Positions 10,555-21,177 of a stretch of 64,000 nucleotides of DNA are shown here, in pieces. The number at the start of each line of letters is the position of its first letter. The stretch's first letter is position 1. Under the pieces are notes generated by a model that saw only the letters and a program-made list of their open reading frames with translations, had not been told where the DNA came from and did not search any database. Position numbers and translations under genes: made by a program. Origin of the DNA: Hyaloperonospora brassicae (lineage: Eukaryota > Oomycota > Peronosporomycetes > Peronosporales > Peronosporaceae); assembly GCA_947650285.1 (NCBI GenBank), contig CANTFL010000165.1, positions 1-64,000 on the forward strand, written 5' to 3'.

Positions 10555-11746
10555 ATGTGGTCAGCCGCCCGCGTGCTCGCGCACAGGACAGTGCGACGTC
10601 CGCCTGTCGCAGCCGCTGGTCCCCTGCGATCCAACGGACTGCAACGAGCTGCTCGGTGCTCCTCGAGTGTCCCACTGGAGGCGGCACCGATCGCGTTACC
10701 TGCGGAAGAGGCAAAGCAGGTGCTCCTGCCCACTCACGTCAAGTTCCGAATGCCCGATTTGGATTTTAAGGTGCGACAGCAGCGGCCGACGACGTGTCGC
10801 GCGGCTGGTGACGAGCGGCCAACTGATTGATGTGGTGTTGCTACTGGCTCTTTCGCCACAACGACAGGCGGTTGGCGCTGGTGCGTCGCGCACGACGCTC
10901 AGCAAGTGGTATGTCCAGGAGGGCGCCGTCGTGCAGGACGGTACGCACATGTGCGAGGTACGGGCGCAGAGCTGTGGATCTGTAGGATGGACGAGGACGG
11001 GAAGTGTGGGGCAGATGTGGCTGAAGCTGTGGGTCGCTGCGGTGTGGGCTGTGGCAGATTGACACACCAGACGTTACTTTCCAGCTCGAGTCGGGGGACG
11101 TGGGCGTCATCGCGCGACTCTGTGAGTAGTAATAGTAGCCACGCAGCTGCATGTGAGGTGGTCGTGAACGGCGCTCGCTGATGGTTGTGCTGTTGCTGCT
11201 TGTGCGCTGTCAAGTGGTGCGTGAAGGCACTCGCAACGTCGCTCCAGGCCAACCGCTGGCCATTATTGTGCCTACAGAAGCTGAGGCGGAGCAGTTTGTG
11301 CAAGCGCTGAAGGAGAATCCACGCTGCATTGAAGGTACGCGTGGCCGATGCGTGCCTAAGTGTGCCAATAGCTGCTGACTGGTTCTGCGCTGATATGTCG
11401 GTCGATATATAAAGGCTACATTGAGCCGACAGATAGCACGCAAGCAGACGTAGCTGAGGCAGAAGCACTGCCCGCCGCGGCTCTGACGGAAAACGCGGCG
11501 TCGAGCGACGTGTTGCGCATGCTGAACAAGTTGCAGAAAGAAGGTCTGTTTGAGGATGAGCAGGCGCTCAAGTGGCTCAAGTCACAGGCCCGCAAGAACG
11601 ACGTCCAGCTGCTCACGACGTTCAAGGCTAGCTACGAAGACGGTGTGCTGGAGGACGCAGCGTTTGATAAGGCGTTTTTCGTGCAAAATGCACTTGAACT
11701 TGCTGAAGAGGCATCAAGGGCGTCCGCCGAACACGTTGAGAAGTAG
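10555..11746 (+). CDS. Mitochondrial lipoyl-domain-like protein lacking the lipoyl lysine
   Basis: Five exons: 10555-10770, 10868-10957, 11058-11121, 11215-11334, 11415-11746, giving 273 aa with consistent phases. Residues 1-38 are basic and Ala/Arg-rich, like a mitochondrial presequence. Residues about 60-150 follow the biotinyl/lipoyl barrel of 2-oxoacid dehydrogenase E2/PDX proteins: an F-x-MPDLDF strand, SKWYVQEGAVVQDG, a central hairpin, then LVREGTRNVAPGQPLAIIV. The hairpin normally holding E-T-D-K-A reads IDTPDVTFQLESG, with aspartate aligned to the lipoylated lysine, so attachment looks impossible there. The C-terminal half (VLRMLNKLQKEGLFEDEQAL onward) is helical and unrecognised; no acyltransferase domain follows. 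A structural role at a dehydrogenase complex is inference. ATG 10555 was chosen because it starts the presequence; an in-frame ATG lies at 10471. Confidence 0.75.
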
Positions 11747-12709
11747 ACGATACAAAACTTGTGCCGTTACGAGATGAGCTTCGGGCCAGAGCAAAACGCC
11801 GGTTACTCGTGTTGCATCTCAACTTTACCACACCTTAGCGACATCATTGCTAGCACGGACACGCACGCGTGCATCTATCGGAATGGCGTGGGAGTTAGTC
11901 TGTCTGTAACAATGGCTAACAACGAGCAACATACTAAAAGTGAAAGCTCTTTGTCACACGTGCAATCTTCGGCAAGACGTCGTACAACAATGATCGGAAC
12001 GTAGCCATGCAGCATAGTAAAGGCCGAGAGCAAATGAGATGATTTTACAAACTTGTTCAATTCACCAGAATTTGGCCGCGAAGGTATGTTGTGTTTATGG
12101 AGATAAAAAGAGTCTTGTTGTTGTTGTTGTTACTGACTGTGAGGTATATTAAGGAACGTGGTCGACGACAAAGGAGATAAAAGGGCTGCATGCAATGCGT
12201 GCTGGTTGTTGCAAACGTCATTGACCTTCGATTCTATGGAGCAGGCCAAGTCATCATCCGAAAGAATTGAAGCACACAAAGATCGCATGTGTAAGTGCGA
12301 CAAGATATTATGCAAAACCAGTGTCCTCATGCGAAAGTAGTAGTTTTCTTGTATGTTGATGTGTCGCTGCGCCTTGAGATAGTCGTGGGCACACGTGACA
12401 GGGTCGAAAATCGAAAGCTTTCAACCCTATCGAGCATGTAACTGTGATCTGCATCCTCCCACGGAAGAATTTGCTTGTGGACAGTAGCGGGACGAGCAGC
12501 AATTATTTCTGATGCTTTCATGCCATTCAATAAACGACGTATGCATGCACCGAATTGTGCCTTTTCCGTCAATGTCACAGCTTATTCCTTCAGTTTTCGA
12601 TTCTTCACACATCAACCGCTCTGTTGACCGGAGGCGCTTAACGGGTATACATGGACGCTTAGTCGATTGGGCGTGGCTTGTGGGCTTCGCCAATCACCCC
12701 TAGCAGGTG

Positions 12710-13520
12710 GGGCGTCCTGCGTGATCCTTCACCAGACAGCCAACGGCATCCACTGGATCATACACCGTGTTTCAGGAGTTCTTCCGGCCGGCGGATTGGA
12801 GTTGGTCCCCTTTTAACAGCGGAATCAAGATCGGGCTTTTGTTTTTGCGGCACATCCACGACTGCACCGATTTCCCTGGTGTCTCAATTTAACTACCAAC
12901 AATAAGCACGTTAGCGAGGCTATAAAACGACAACCTTTTCTCCGAGCGAAACGTTGTTTATACCCAGCGTTAAAGGACGTGATTCAGCGCCTTCGAACGC
13001 GAGTCGACGCGCCCGACGGGGCGGACTTCGCACTCAACCAAACGCCGACGCAGCAATGGGCTCACAGTCATGTCTTGACGGACTACCAGGTGTGGGCACC
13101 AGAGCTTCCACCGTGCGTCCGCGCAGACCTCAGGCGCCTGTTTCCAGATACGAAAGAGGCTATGCACCGGGCATGGGTTCGAATCTGGTGGATAGCCTGT
13201 TCTGTCTGCTTCGCCACCCCATGGACACACCGTAACCGATGGGTGCACAAGCACGAGATGACGACCGTCGACCAAGCGAAATCCGAACTACAAGGAAGCC
13301 TCCTTCGGCAGCTTCATGCTGTAGCAGTCAGGGAGCACTGGTTCAACCGCAAAGGGGATGACTGCGTTTTTTTTCGGCTAGCGACGGAGTTGTAACGCGA
13401 ACGGGTTCCTCAGCGGCCGTGTGCTCGATATACCACTGGACGGCTCTTACCGTCACCAGCAGGGGTGATCGAGCGTCTACAAGACTTTTCAGCAATCTTG
13501 TACACCGTAAAGGATAATAG
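12710..13520 (+). mobile_element. Degenerate retrotransposon (reverse-transcriptase-type) 3' fragment
   Basis: Reading the three plus-strand frames in turn gives a broken protein: a segment with NGIHWIIHRVSG and RHIHDCTDFPG, then after frame changes and stops an open stretch at 12979-13395 containing the blocks ACSVCFATPWTHRNRWVHKH and LRQLHAVAVREHW. The WTHRNRW pattern is what I expect near the C-terminal region of non-LTR retrotransposon polyproteins. No reverse-transcriptase catalytic motif is preserved, and there is no poly(A) tail or target-site duplication that I can see. It is inactive. Confidence 0.5.
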
Positions 13521-13740
13521 ACTGCCTGTACCTCTCACATCGACCGCTCAGTGGTGGCTGCACGAACACCATCAAACAGGGCTTGTAGTCCAACGTGGAT
13601 GCGTACATGCGAACGAACGATTCCGGAATCAGTGAAAGGATTAGGCCAACGAGTGTCATCATCGTATGACAACCTTCGACACAGCCGCATCGACATTGAC
13701 ATCCAGAGAGGCAGTTCCGATAACGTCAAAGTGATCTCAC

Positions 13741-13746
13741 TTTATT
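13741..13746 (-). terminator. Candidate polyadenylation signal AATAAA
   Basis: The minus strand reads AATAAA here, 36 bases after the stop codon of the uncertain minus-strand gene model at 13783-14375. It supports that model only weakly, because the hexamer is common by chance. Confidence 0.3.
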
Positions 13747-13782
13747 ATGGAAAGCTCTGGATCGCCACAACTTTTGCATTGC

Positions 13783-14375
13783 TCAGTACGATGCTCTGCT
13801 TTCGCACAAGCGATGGTTAGTGATCTGCACATGTGACCAAATTTGTCAACTCGTGAGTGTTGTAGATCTCGAGTCCTCGTCCAGATGCATCAGCGCCCAC
13901 CGCCGTCTTCCATTAGTAGTAAACGAGAGGGTGAAGTACATACCAGCACGCTAGCGATACGCTTTATCGCGTCCGTCAGTGACCGAAATGACTGTGCAGA
14001 CATCGACGCGAGGATCGTATGCGGGTACACCACCTTGGCCAGCTGCTTTCTGCCCGATGTATTGCCGTGCAATGGCGCGGTCTGCCCGTCGACAGCCTCT
14101 CGACCATTTGTGTCAACGTGCTCGTTCACGTGCAGGTCTCTAGCCACTGGCAATTGACGTTGTTGTCGAAGAAATGCCACAAGCTGTCCGTGATGACACT
14201 GCAATCCGACAGTCTGAGCAATTGCACCAATGCCACATGTGCTGGTTGCAACGTTGGCCACTTGAGCATCTGCCACCTTTTTCCTGTACTTGCGGCAGTG
14301 TCGCTGGCAACGGCCGCTCCTTCGACAAGAGAGCACTCGCGTCGTAGAAACACCAGCGCCGAGTTCGGTCAGCAT
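13783..14375 (-). CDS. Uncertain small gene, hypothetical protein
   Basis: I do not recognise this protein. The model uses a long minus-strand frame (14375-13944, 144 codons from ATG) and a GTATGT donor, joined in phase to a short final exon 13824-13783 after an ATGTGCAG acceptor, giving 157 aa. The clearest coding-like part runs from LVAFLRQQRQLPVARDLHVN to SFRSLTDAIKRIASVL, with balanced codons and amphipathic helix patterns. The N-terminal third is Arg/Cys-rich and doubtful. Other frames overlapping 14126-14693 are also open, so the true 5' exons may lie further right. An AATAAA hexamer follows the stop. It could be non-coding. Confidence 0.33.
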
Positions 14376-15031
14376 ACGCAGTGAGGTGACAAGTCCTAAG
14401 CCCTAAGAGCGCGCAAGAGCGCTGTGTTCGACGACCTCAAGCAGCAAGGGAACATCTGCTTTTGCCCAGCGGAGACCGTGCGCGAGAGGTCGACATTCGA
14501 CACTGTCGTCGGTCGTTGCTGCATTGCCATATGCCGCGCTGGCCACCCACATGGCGCGCGTCGACATGTCAACTCGACCCGAGCGTTTTACCGAACGTCT
14601 CCCGCTCCGAGTTCCCTGAAACCCGCTGTCAAACACAACCAGTCGCACGTACACGACACCGCTTCAGCCACACAAGCGGTCGAGTCGTCGTAGCAAAGCA
14701 GCGACTCGGTCCAAACTGTTCGTCACTGCGCGAGGGACAAGTTGTCGTCACCCCATCTCTCGTCGAGATCACGTCGTCACATGGGCCACGTACAAAGCCG
14801 ACGCGCGTTTGCCAACAGTCCAACATGATGCACTACTCCTGACAACACCTACCGCAGCAGTAGCAGCCGCCACTCACTCCACGACTTGTGGACTACTTTC
14901 TGTCTGCTCACTTACGATCGATCAGTGAGTAACTTGACGGCGACAGTCGCGGGCGGACGATCTTCGGGCGTCGTGTGGCGCACACTGTCGCGGCCCCTCG
15001 CGCGGCAGAACCAAAGCAACCGGCGGCCATT
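14376..15031. other. Intergenic region upstream of the CNNM-type gene
   Basis: Short overlapping frames on both strands, including an 89-codon plus frame at 14424-14693 and an 83-codon minus frame at 14403-14654. None gives a recognisable product. It may contain 5' exons of the uncertain gene to the left and the promoter of the transporter gene to the right. Confidence 0.45.
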
Positions 15032-16836
15032 ATGCAGCTCGCACGTGGCGTTGCGGTCGTCGTACTGAGGCAGCTACAGGCTGTGGCTCTGACCGGCGGA
15101 CGCGCAGCGGAGACGCCCCGGGACGATTTGGCGCTGCAGGTGGCTGCGCTGGTGCTCCTGCTCGGGCTCTCGGCCCTCTTCGCTGGATTGGGCCTCGGGC
15201 TCATGTCGCTCGACCTCATTGGACTCGAAATCGTCGTCGCAGCGGGCGAAGACGCGCGCGCGACGGCACTGGAGCGCCTCAACAGCGACGCGGCCAAGCG
15301 CGTGATCCCCTTGCGGCGGGAGGGCAACTTGCTGCTCACGACGCTGCTCTTGGGCAACGTGGCGGTCAATGTGCTCACGTCGATCGTCACGGCTGATCTT
15401 ACGAGCGGTACACACAGCGACTTGATATTGATAGGCTCTCGAGGGGTTCTCGTGTGGGCTGACAATGTGTGTGTGTGTGTGTGTGTGTCGGGTGATGGCG
15501 CAGGTCTCTTTGGCTTTCTCGCGTCGACGGCATTGATATTGATCTTCGGAGAGATTATCCCGCAGGCGCTCTGCTCGAGATACGCGCTAGGTACACATAT
15601 ACACATATACACCTGCAGCATTGTGGCTTTGGACTCGACCTGCTGCTGCTAGTGGCGCTGCTCACTCGTGTGTTGTTTTGACTGCAGTGATTGGTGGCAA
15701 AGTCGTGCCGTTCGTCCGCGTCTTGATCGCGCTGTTCTACGTGTTTGCAAAGCCCGTGAGCATGGCGCTCGACGCGACGCTGGGAGAAGATATTGGCACA
15801 GTGTTTACCAAACGACAGGTACGAGCTGCTCAAGCGTTGACGTGGTTCAGCAGCAGCTCCTTTGTCTTCTTCGTTGACGATGAATATTGTGGTGATGACG
15901 ATGATGACGGTACTGACACACGCTCGGTGCGTTGTGGGTTGTGGCTTGTGCTCAGCTGGCCGAGATCATCGACATGCACGAGAAGCAGCAGATGATTGAC
16001 GAAGACGAGGGCAGCATCATTCGTGGCGCCATGAGTTTCGGGAACAAGACGGCGCAGAGCATCATGACTCCATTTGACAGGGTCTTTATGGCTCCTGCTT
16101 CGGCGGTTTTGGACCGAGTGCTCGTTCACAGGATCCTCGCAAGTGGGTTTTCCCGTGTCCTGATCCACAACACGTCGGTGAACGACATTGTTGGGACCAT
16201 CCACGTAAAAGACCTCATCTTCGTGGATACAAAGGTCCGTGCGTGCGGTGCAACAACGTGGCTGCCTTTTGGTTGCTTGTCAATGAGACTGAACAACCCA
16301 TCACATCATCTTGCACGCAGGAAAACACGCGCTTGTCGAGCTTCTTCCAGATCTTCGGCCGGTCTGCGCGCTCCGTCGATCCCGACTGCAGGCTGAGCGC
16401 GTTGCTGCACATGTTCAAGTCAGAGAGTGCCCACCTGGTGCTTGTCAAGCAGCCACAGACGACGAACCCGGTACGTGCGAGTCCAGTCCATGCAAAAGGT
16501 CACGAGCGTTGACCGGGTCCCGTTGCTTCCTGGACGGCTGCACTGATGCCATTGCTCGGGTTTGTATTGCAGAAGGCCGACATGCATCGACTGCTGGGCA
16601 TCGTGACCCTCGAAGACGTCTTGGAGGAGATCCTACAGGCTGAGATCTTGGACGAGCAAGACGTGTACGACTGCAGCCGCCACGATTCGCAGCGCAAAGT
16701 GTTTTCGCTGCGGCAGTTTAACAAGTGCGGACGTCTGGGCATTGACGACCTGTGCCAAGCGGACGATCCGTCCGAAGACGAGCTCGCGGCCGGGCTCGTA
16801 GAAGACGTACCGGTCGACTCGGACACGAGTGGCTAA
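15032..16836 (+). CDS. CNNM-type transporter, DUF21 plus CBS pair
   Basis: Six exons: 15032-15407, 15504-15590, 15688-15818, 15956-16234, 16321-16470, 16573-16836, all phases consistent, giving 428 aa. The N-terminal half is a DUF21 membrane domain: hydrophobic segments near residues 32-60, 90-115, 130-150 and 155-180, with the signature SALFAGLGLGLMSLD and FGEIIPQALCSRYAL. A short linker (EKQQMIDEDEGSIIRGAMSF) leads to a paired CBS module with IMTPFDRVF, VHRILASGFSRVLI and LLGIVTLEDVLEEIL. Cyclin M proteins and their yeast relative Mam3 act in magnesium or other divalent-cation homeostasis, with CBS domains sensing Mg-ATP. The family is firm; the transported ion is inferred. The first intron carries a GT run. 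I start at ATG 15032; the frame stays open to a GTG upstream. Confidence 0.85.
15466..15488. repeat. (TG)n microsatellite in CNNM intron 1
   Basis: An uninterrupted run of about eleven TG units lies between the GTACAC donor after 15407 and the acceptor before 15504. It therefore sits where the polypyrimidine tract would be expected. Confidence 0.9.
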
Positions 16837-17099
16837 ACGTCACGTAGCTATGTGTGTGTGTGTTTATTTGTGCGTGTGCTTCGTAGTGTTTTCTAGGTTG
16901 ACCTATAAACCGACCCCAGCTGGTCTCGGTGCTCGAGCCTCGAGCAGCGTCGCTCGGGCGGGCAAATTGTAGGTGGTCCTATAGTGACCACCAGCCAATC
17001 AATGCTCTTTTTGCAACAACACTGCCAGCAATTGCGCTGCGTCTTGTCATTCCTGTCAAGTGCGTCTCTCGCGCGCGCGCCCACTCGGTCTCTCTGCCC

Positions 17100-17150
<51 letters not shown>

Positions 17151-17174
17151 GTGTGTCTCTCTGTGTCTCTTGCT
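16837..17174. promoter_or_regulatory. Region between CNNM-type gene and NAT10
   Basis: 338 bases that must contain the 3' end of the transporter gene and the promoter and leader of NAT10. A short GTGT run at about 16851-16862 follows the transporter stop. The last 75 bases before the NAT10 start are almost pure pyrimidine, listed as a repeat. Confidence 0.5.
17099..17173. repeat. (CT)n tract in the NAT10 leader
   Basis: About 44 uninterrupted bases of CT repeat (17106-17149), then CT broken by TGTG blocks, ending one base before the ATG at 17175. Transcribed, it would give a long pyrimidine leader directly abutting the start codon. Confidence 0.9.
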
Positions 17175-20100
17175 ATGGTCAAGAAGAAGGTCGACGCGCG
17201 CGTGCGGACGCTGCTGGAGAACTGCATCCACGAGAACTTCCGGTCGTTCGTGGTGCTCGTGGGCGACCACGGCAAGGACCAGGTCATGAACCTGCACTAC
17301 ATTCTGTCCAAGGCGGTCGTGAAAGCCCGGCCGCGCGTCCTCTGGTGCTACAAGAAGGAACTGGGCTTCTCCACGCACCGCCAGAAGCGCATGCGGCAGA
17401 TCAAGAAGCAGCAGCAGCGCGGCCTCTACGACCCCAGCAAAGACGACCCGTTCGAGCTCTTTATTGCGTCGACCGACATCCGCTGGTGCTACTACAAGGA
17501 GACGCACAAAGTACTGGGCAGTACCTACGGCATGTGCGTGCTGCAGGACTTTGAGGCCGTGACGCCCAATATCATGGCCCGCACGATCGAGACCGTCGAA
17601 GGCGGCGGCGTGGTCGTGCTCTTGCTGCGCACGATGGACAGTCTCAAGAAGCTCTACACCATGAGCATGGACGTCCACGCGCGCTTTCGCACCGAGTCGC
17701 ATCAGGATGTGGTCGCGCGCTTTAACGAGCGCTTTATCCTCTCGCTGGCTTCGTGCGAGCGATGCGTTGTGCTCGACGACGAGCTCAATGTGCTGCCGAT
17801 CTCCAAACATACGCGCAAGATTGAACCGCTGCCGCCTCGTGAGCCCGCGACTGAGCTCACAAAAGACGAACGAGAGCTGCAAGAGCTCAAGACGTCGCTG
17901 CGTGACACGCAGCCGGTGGGTGCGCTGGTCGAGCAGGCACGCACGCTGGACCAGGCCAAAGCTATTCTCACTTTTGTCGAGGCCGTGTCGGAGAAGACGC
18001 TGCGCTCGACGGTCGCACTGACTGCTGGACGCGGGCGGGGAAAGTCGGCAGCGCTGGGAATGGCATTGGCGGGAGCTGTTGCCTACGGGTACAGCAATAT
18101 CTTTGTGACGGCCCCGACGCCCGAGAACCTCAAGACGGTGTTTGACTTTGTCTTCAAGGGCTTCGATGCGCTCAAGTACAAGGAGCACCTTGACTACGAA
18201 GTCGTGCAAAGCACGAATCCAGAGTTCAACCATGCCGTGATTCGCGTGAACATCTTTCGCGAGCACCGTCAGACCATTCAGTACATCCAGCCCACGCACC
18301 ACGAGAAGCTCGCGCAAGCAGAGCTAGTGGCAATCGATGAGGCTGCTGCTATCCCGCTTCCAGTCGTCAAGAAGCTGCTGGGTCCCTACCTCGTGTTCAT
18401 GTCGTCGACCATCAACGGATACGAAGGCACTGGGCGGTCGCTGTCGCTGAAATTGCTCCAGAAATTGCGCGAGCAACAAGGGAGTGCTGGCGAAGCGGCA
18501 GCGCGTGCGGCGGCGAACATCCACGGCAACCAGAAGCGTCGCAAGGGTGAGCAGAAACTGCATGAAGAACGGTGGCAGGCGGCAAGCAGTGCCGCTCAGG
18601 CTGTAGCAGCTGGCAGCGCTTCGTCTTCAGCGCGTGTCCTTCGTGAGGTGTCGCTGGAGACACCGATTCGGTATGCGCCGAATGATCCTGTTGAGCGCTG
18701 GCTGAACGCTCTGTTGTGCTTGGACGTGACGAACGCGTCGCATCGGCTTGTAGCAGGCACGCCGCATCCGCGCGATTGTGAGCTGTTCTACGTGAACCGC
18801 GACTCGCTGTTCTCGTACCACAAGCTCTCGGAAAGCTTCTTGCAGCGTATCATGACGCTGTACGTGTCGTCGCACTACAAGAACCAGCCGAATGACCTGC
18901 AGCTGCTGTCAGATGCACCGGCCCATCACGTGTTTGCGTTGCTCGGCCCAGGCGCGGAAGCCCAGGGCAATGCTGGCCAACTGCCGGACGTCCTCTGTGT
19001 TGTGCAGGTGGCTCTGGAAGGAGAGATATCCAAAGCTTCCGTGAAGGCGCAGCTCGCGCGCGGCCAACGTGCTTCGGGAGACCTCATTCCGTGGACGGTT
19101 GCACAACAGTTCCAAGATACAGAGTTTGCTGCTCTCTCAGGTGCGCGCGTGGTGCGCATTGCCACTCATCCGGACGTCACTGGCATGGGCTACGGCTCGC
19201 GAGCGATCGAGTTGCTTGCAAAGTACTACCAGGGTGAAATCACGACGGACGTAGCTGGCACGGGGTCGGACGAAAAGGCGGCGACGCAGGACGACGAACG
19301 GGACGAGGAGGATGCCGACGAAGATGAGGCGGACAAGAAGCTTAAGCTTCGCAAGGAGAAGATCAAGCCACGAAAGACACTTCCGCCTCTTCTGTTGCCG
19401 CTGGAAGAGCGTCCATGTGAGCGCCTGCACTGGTTCGGAACGTCGTTTGGGCTGACGTTACCACTGCACAACTTTTGGTCCCGCGCAAAGTTTCGCTCCG
19501 TGTACATCCGACAAACAGCCAACGACCTCACGGGTGAGCACACGGCCATTTTGCTGCGGTCGTTGCGCTGCGATGACCTCCCTGCGTCTCCTGCAGACGG
19601 CTGGCTCGACGAATTCGTGGCCGACTCGCGCCGTCGATTCACCTCGCTGCTTGGCTACGACTTTGCAACGTTTCCATGCGCGCTTGCGCTTGGCCTGCTG
19701 AGTGACGAGGCGGTCAGTTCCGTACCCAGCAGCTCGAGCGAGGCGAAGCAGGTCGCTTTGCACCGTGGCGCTACGGGTGAGATCAGCCCTGCAGAGCTCG
19801 CCATGGTGCTGACGCCGTACGATGCGAAACGCCTCAAGTCGTACGCGAAGAACATGGTCGATTACCACATGATCGTGGACCTGGTGCCGTCGTTGGCGCG
19901 GCTGTACTTCCTGCAGCGTCTTCCGCAGATGTCACTGTCGTATCTGCAGCGTGCGATTCTCGTGAGTCTTGGACTGCAGCATCAGTCCGTGGACGTGATT
20001 CAGCAGGAGCTGAACATCCCGTCGAACCAGCTCCTGGCGCTGTTTAACAAGGCTGTGCGGAAGTTCCTGGGTCAGATTGAGCAGCTCATGGAGAAACAAC

Positions 20101-20510
20101 TGCAGCACGAGAGCGAGCACAGCAAGAAGCTGGCACAGGTGGTCGCGCAGGCCCAAGCCATGGCACCAACGGAGACGACGCTGGACGAGGAAATGCGTCA
20201 AGGCGCACACGACGAAAAAGCCAAAGAGCAGCAGAAGCTGCTCGATAGTCTCAACTTGATGAAGTACGCGGTGCGCGGTGACGAGGCCGACTGGGACTCT
20301 GCACTTGCTCAGGCCGAGAACGGCGGAGCTGTGGTGCAGGTGAAGAGCAAGAAGGCGACAAAGTTAAACCAGAAGGGGGTGAGCGACAACGACGCGGACA
20401 CACAGAAGGAGCACAAGCACAAGAAGCGCTCGGCGGATAGCGGCGATAGCGACCCCAAGAAGAGCAAAAAGAAGACAAAGAAGAGCAAAAAATATGCCAA
20501 CCTTAGCTAG
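17175..20510 (+). CDS. NAT10: RNA cytidine acetyltransferase NAT10/Kre33
   Basis: An intronless 1111-aa protein. It uses ATP and acetyl-CoA to make N4-acetylcytidine in 18S rRNA and, with an adaptor, in tRNA, acting in the nucleolus on pre-ribosomes. The N-terminus (VKKKVDARVRTLLENCIHEN) and the HRQKRMRQIKK block match the family's first domain. A helicase-like module carries a Walker A GRGRGKS near residues 285-291 and an IDEAAAIPLPVVKK motif. The GNAT acetyltransferase part has ATHPDVTGMGYGSRAIELL near residue 665, the acetyl-CoA loop. An acidic insert (DEERDEEDADEDEADKK type) and a Lys-rich tail ending SKKYANLS follow, slightly longer than the human enzyme. ATG 17175 is chosen because the upstream open frame is a CT repeat. 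Confidence 0.93.
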   Translation: MVKKKVDARVRTLLENCIHENFRSFVVLVGDHGKDQVMNLHYILSKAVVKARPRVLWCYKKELGFSTHRQKRMRQIKKQQQRGLYDPSKDDPFELFIASTDIRWCYYKETHKVLGSTYGMCVLQDFEAVTPNIMARTIETVEGGGVVVLLLRTMDSLKKLYTMSMDVHARFRTESHQDVVARFNERFILSLASCERCVVLDDELNVLPISKHTRKIEPLPPREPATELTKDERELQELKTSLRDTQPVGALVEQARTLDQAKAILTFVEAVSEKTLRSTVALTAGRGRGKSAALGMALAGAVAYGYSNIFVTAPTPENLKTVFDFVFKGFDALKYKEHLDYEVVQSTNPEFNHAVIRVNIFREHRQTIQYIQPTHHEKLAQAELVAIDEAAAIPLPVVKKLLGPYLVFMSSTINGYEGTGRSLSLKLLQKLREQQGSAGEAAARAAANIHGNQKRRKGEQKLHEERWQAASSAAQAVAAGSASSSARVLREVSLETPIRYAPNDPVERWLNALLCLDVTNASHRLVAGTPHPRDCELFYVNRDSLFSYHKLSESFLQRIMTLYVSSHYKNQPNDLQLLSDAPAHHVFALLGPGAEAQGNAGQLPDVLCVVQVALEGEISKASVKAQLARGQRASGDLIPWTVAQQFQDTEFAALSGARVVRIATHPDVTGMGYGSRAIELLAKYYQGEITTDVAGTGSDEKAATQDDERDEEDADEDEADKKLKLRKEKIKPRKTLPPLLLPLEERPCERLHWFGTSFGLTLPLHNFWSRAKFRSVYIRQTANDLTGEHTAILLRSLRCDDLPASPADGWLDEFVADSRRRFTSLLGYDFATFPCALALGLLSDEAVSSVPSSSSEAKQVALHRGATGEISPAELAMVLTPYDAKRLKSYAKNMVDYHMIVDLVPSLARLYFLQRLPQMSLSYLQRAILVSLGLQHQSVDVIQQELNIPSNQLLALFNKAVRKFLGQIEQLMEKQLQHESEHSKKLAQVVAQAQAMAPTETTLDEEMRQGAHDEKAKEQQKLLDSLNLMKYAVRGDEADWDSALAQAENGGAVVQVKSKKATKLNQKGVSDNDADTQKEHKHKKRSADSGDSDPKKSKKKTKKSKKYANLS

Positions 20511-20728
20511 AGAGGGAGGGAGACGAGAGCGATCGAGTACGTACGCGTCACGGCCTTTGCTAGATAGAGGTCCACTCGGTCAGGCTGTGTTGTCTTGTTG
20601 GACGATGAGGAGATGACGATGATGATGATAATGAGCAGTGCTCCTTGCAGCAGACTCTCTGGATCATGCATCGAATATGTACCTGCAAAACACCACAACA
20701 CAGCTGTCGAACCAGCTCGTTGAGCTGC

Positions 20729-21177
20729 TCAATTGTCGCTGTTTGCTCTCGAGTCCAATGGCGTGCGCTTAGCGCTCGGTCCACGTCGACCATTGTACGT
20801 GCCCGTGGACAGGTCCCAGTCGGGATCAGCGCCGGCATCACGGGAGCCGCTGTTCAGGTACGCCCCACGTCGGATCTGTGACGAATTCAGTGGATCCTTT
20901 TGCGCCGTCAAGTTGGCCTTCTGCCTCGAGCACGTGTGACAGAGCAAAGCGCAGTAAGTGCCGTGACCAGCAGCAGATGACCCGTAGTTTACACACAGAC
21001 AGACAGACATATGTACAAATACAGATAGGGGTCCGAATACGAACGAATGGGTTCATCATATGTGCGTACCTTTGTGTAGTGAGCGACAAAGGGAATGGAG
21101 AAGAACCCGGCGGCCATGACGAGAGCCCCTTGTACGACTCTATTGCCGCGGACATTGGGCTTTACCGCTCGCTTCAT
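20729..21177 (-). CDS. Small single-span membrane protein, unknown function
   Basis: I do not recognise the family. Exons 21177-21070 and 20920-20729, joined in phase (GTACGC donor, CTCGAGGCAG acceptor), give 99 aa. MKRAVKPNVRGNRVVQ is a basic N-terminus; GALVMAAGFFSIPFVAHY is one membrane span; the remainder is polar, with QIRRGAYLNSGSRDAGADPD as a conserved-looking block. The layout is typical of small mitochondrial inner-membrane proteins, but that is only inference. An in-frame ATG at 21411 would add 78 residues, including an Ala-Asp-Ser-Ser-Thr repeat encoded by an 18-bp minisatellite; I prefer 21177 because the extension has no other feature. The 3' end lies 218 bp from the NAT10 stop. 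It diverges from CFAP20. Confidence 0.55.

Larger units (their letters stand above)
11747..13782. other. Intergenic region with retroelement debris
   Basis: Nothing convincing from 11747 to about 12650 apart from a short TTG run near 12115-12130. From about 12710 to 13520 it carries the remains of a retrotransposon, listed separately. Confidence 0.55.

Noticed and set aside
13160..13180. GGTTCGAATCT resembling a tRNA B box
   Set aside because: It lies inside the coding remnant of a retrotransposon and has no cloverleaf partner sequences.
16893..18317. 474-codon minus-strand open frame
   Set aside because: Antisense to NAT10, including a translation of the CT tract as an Arg/Glu repeat.
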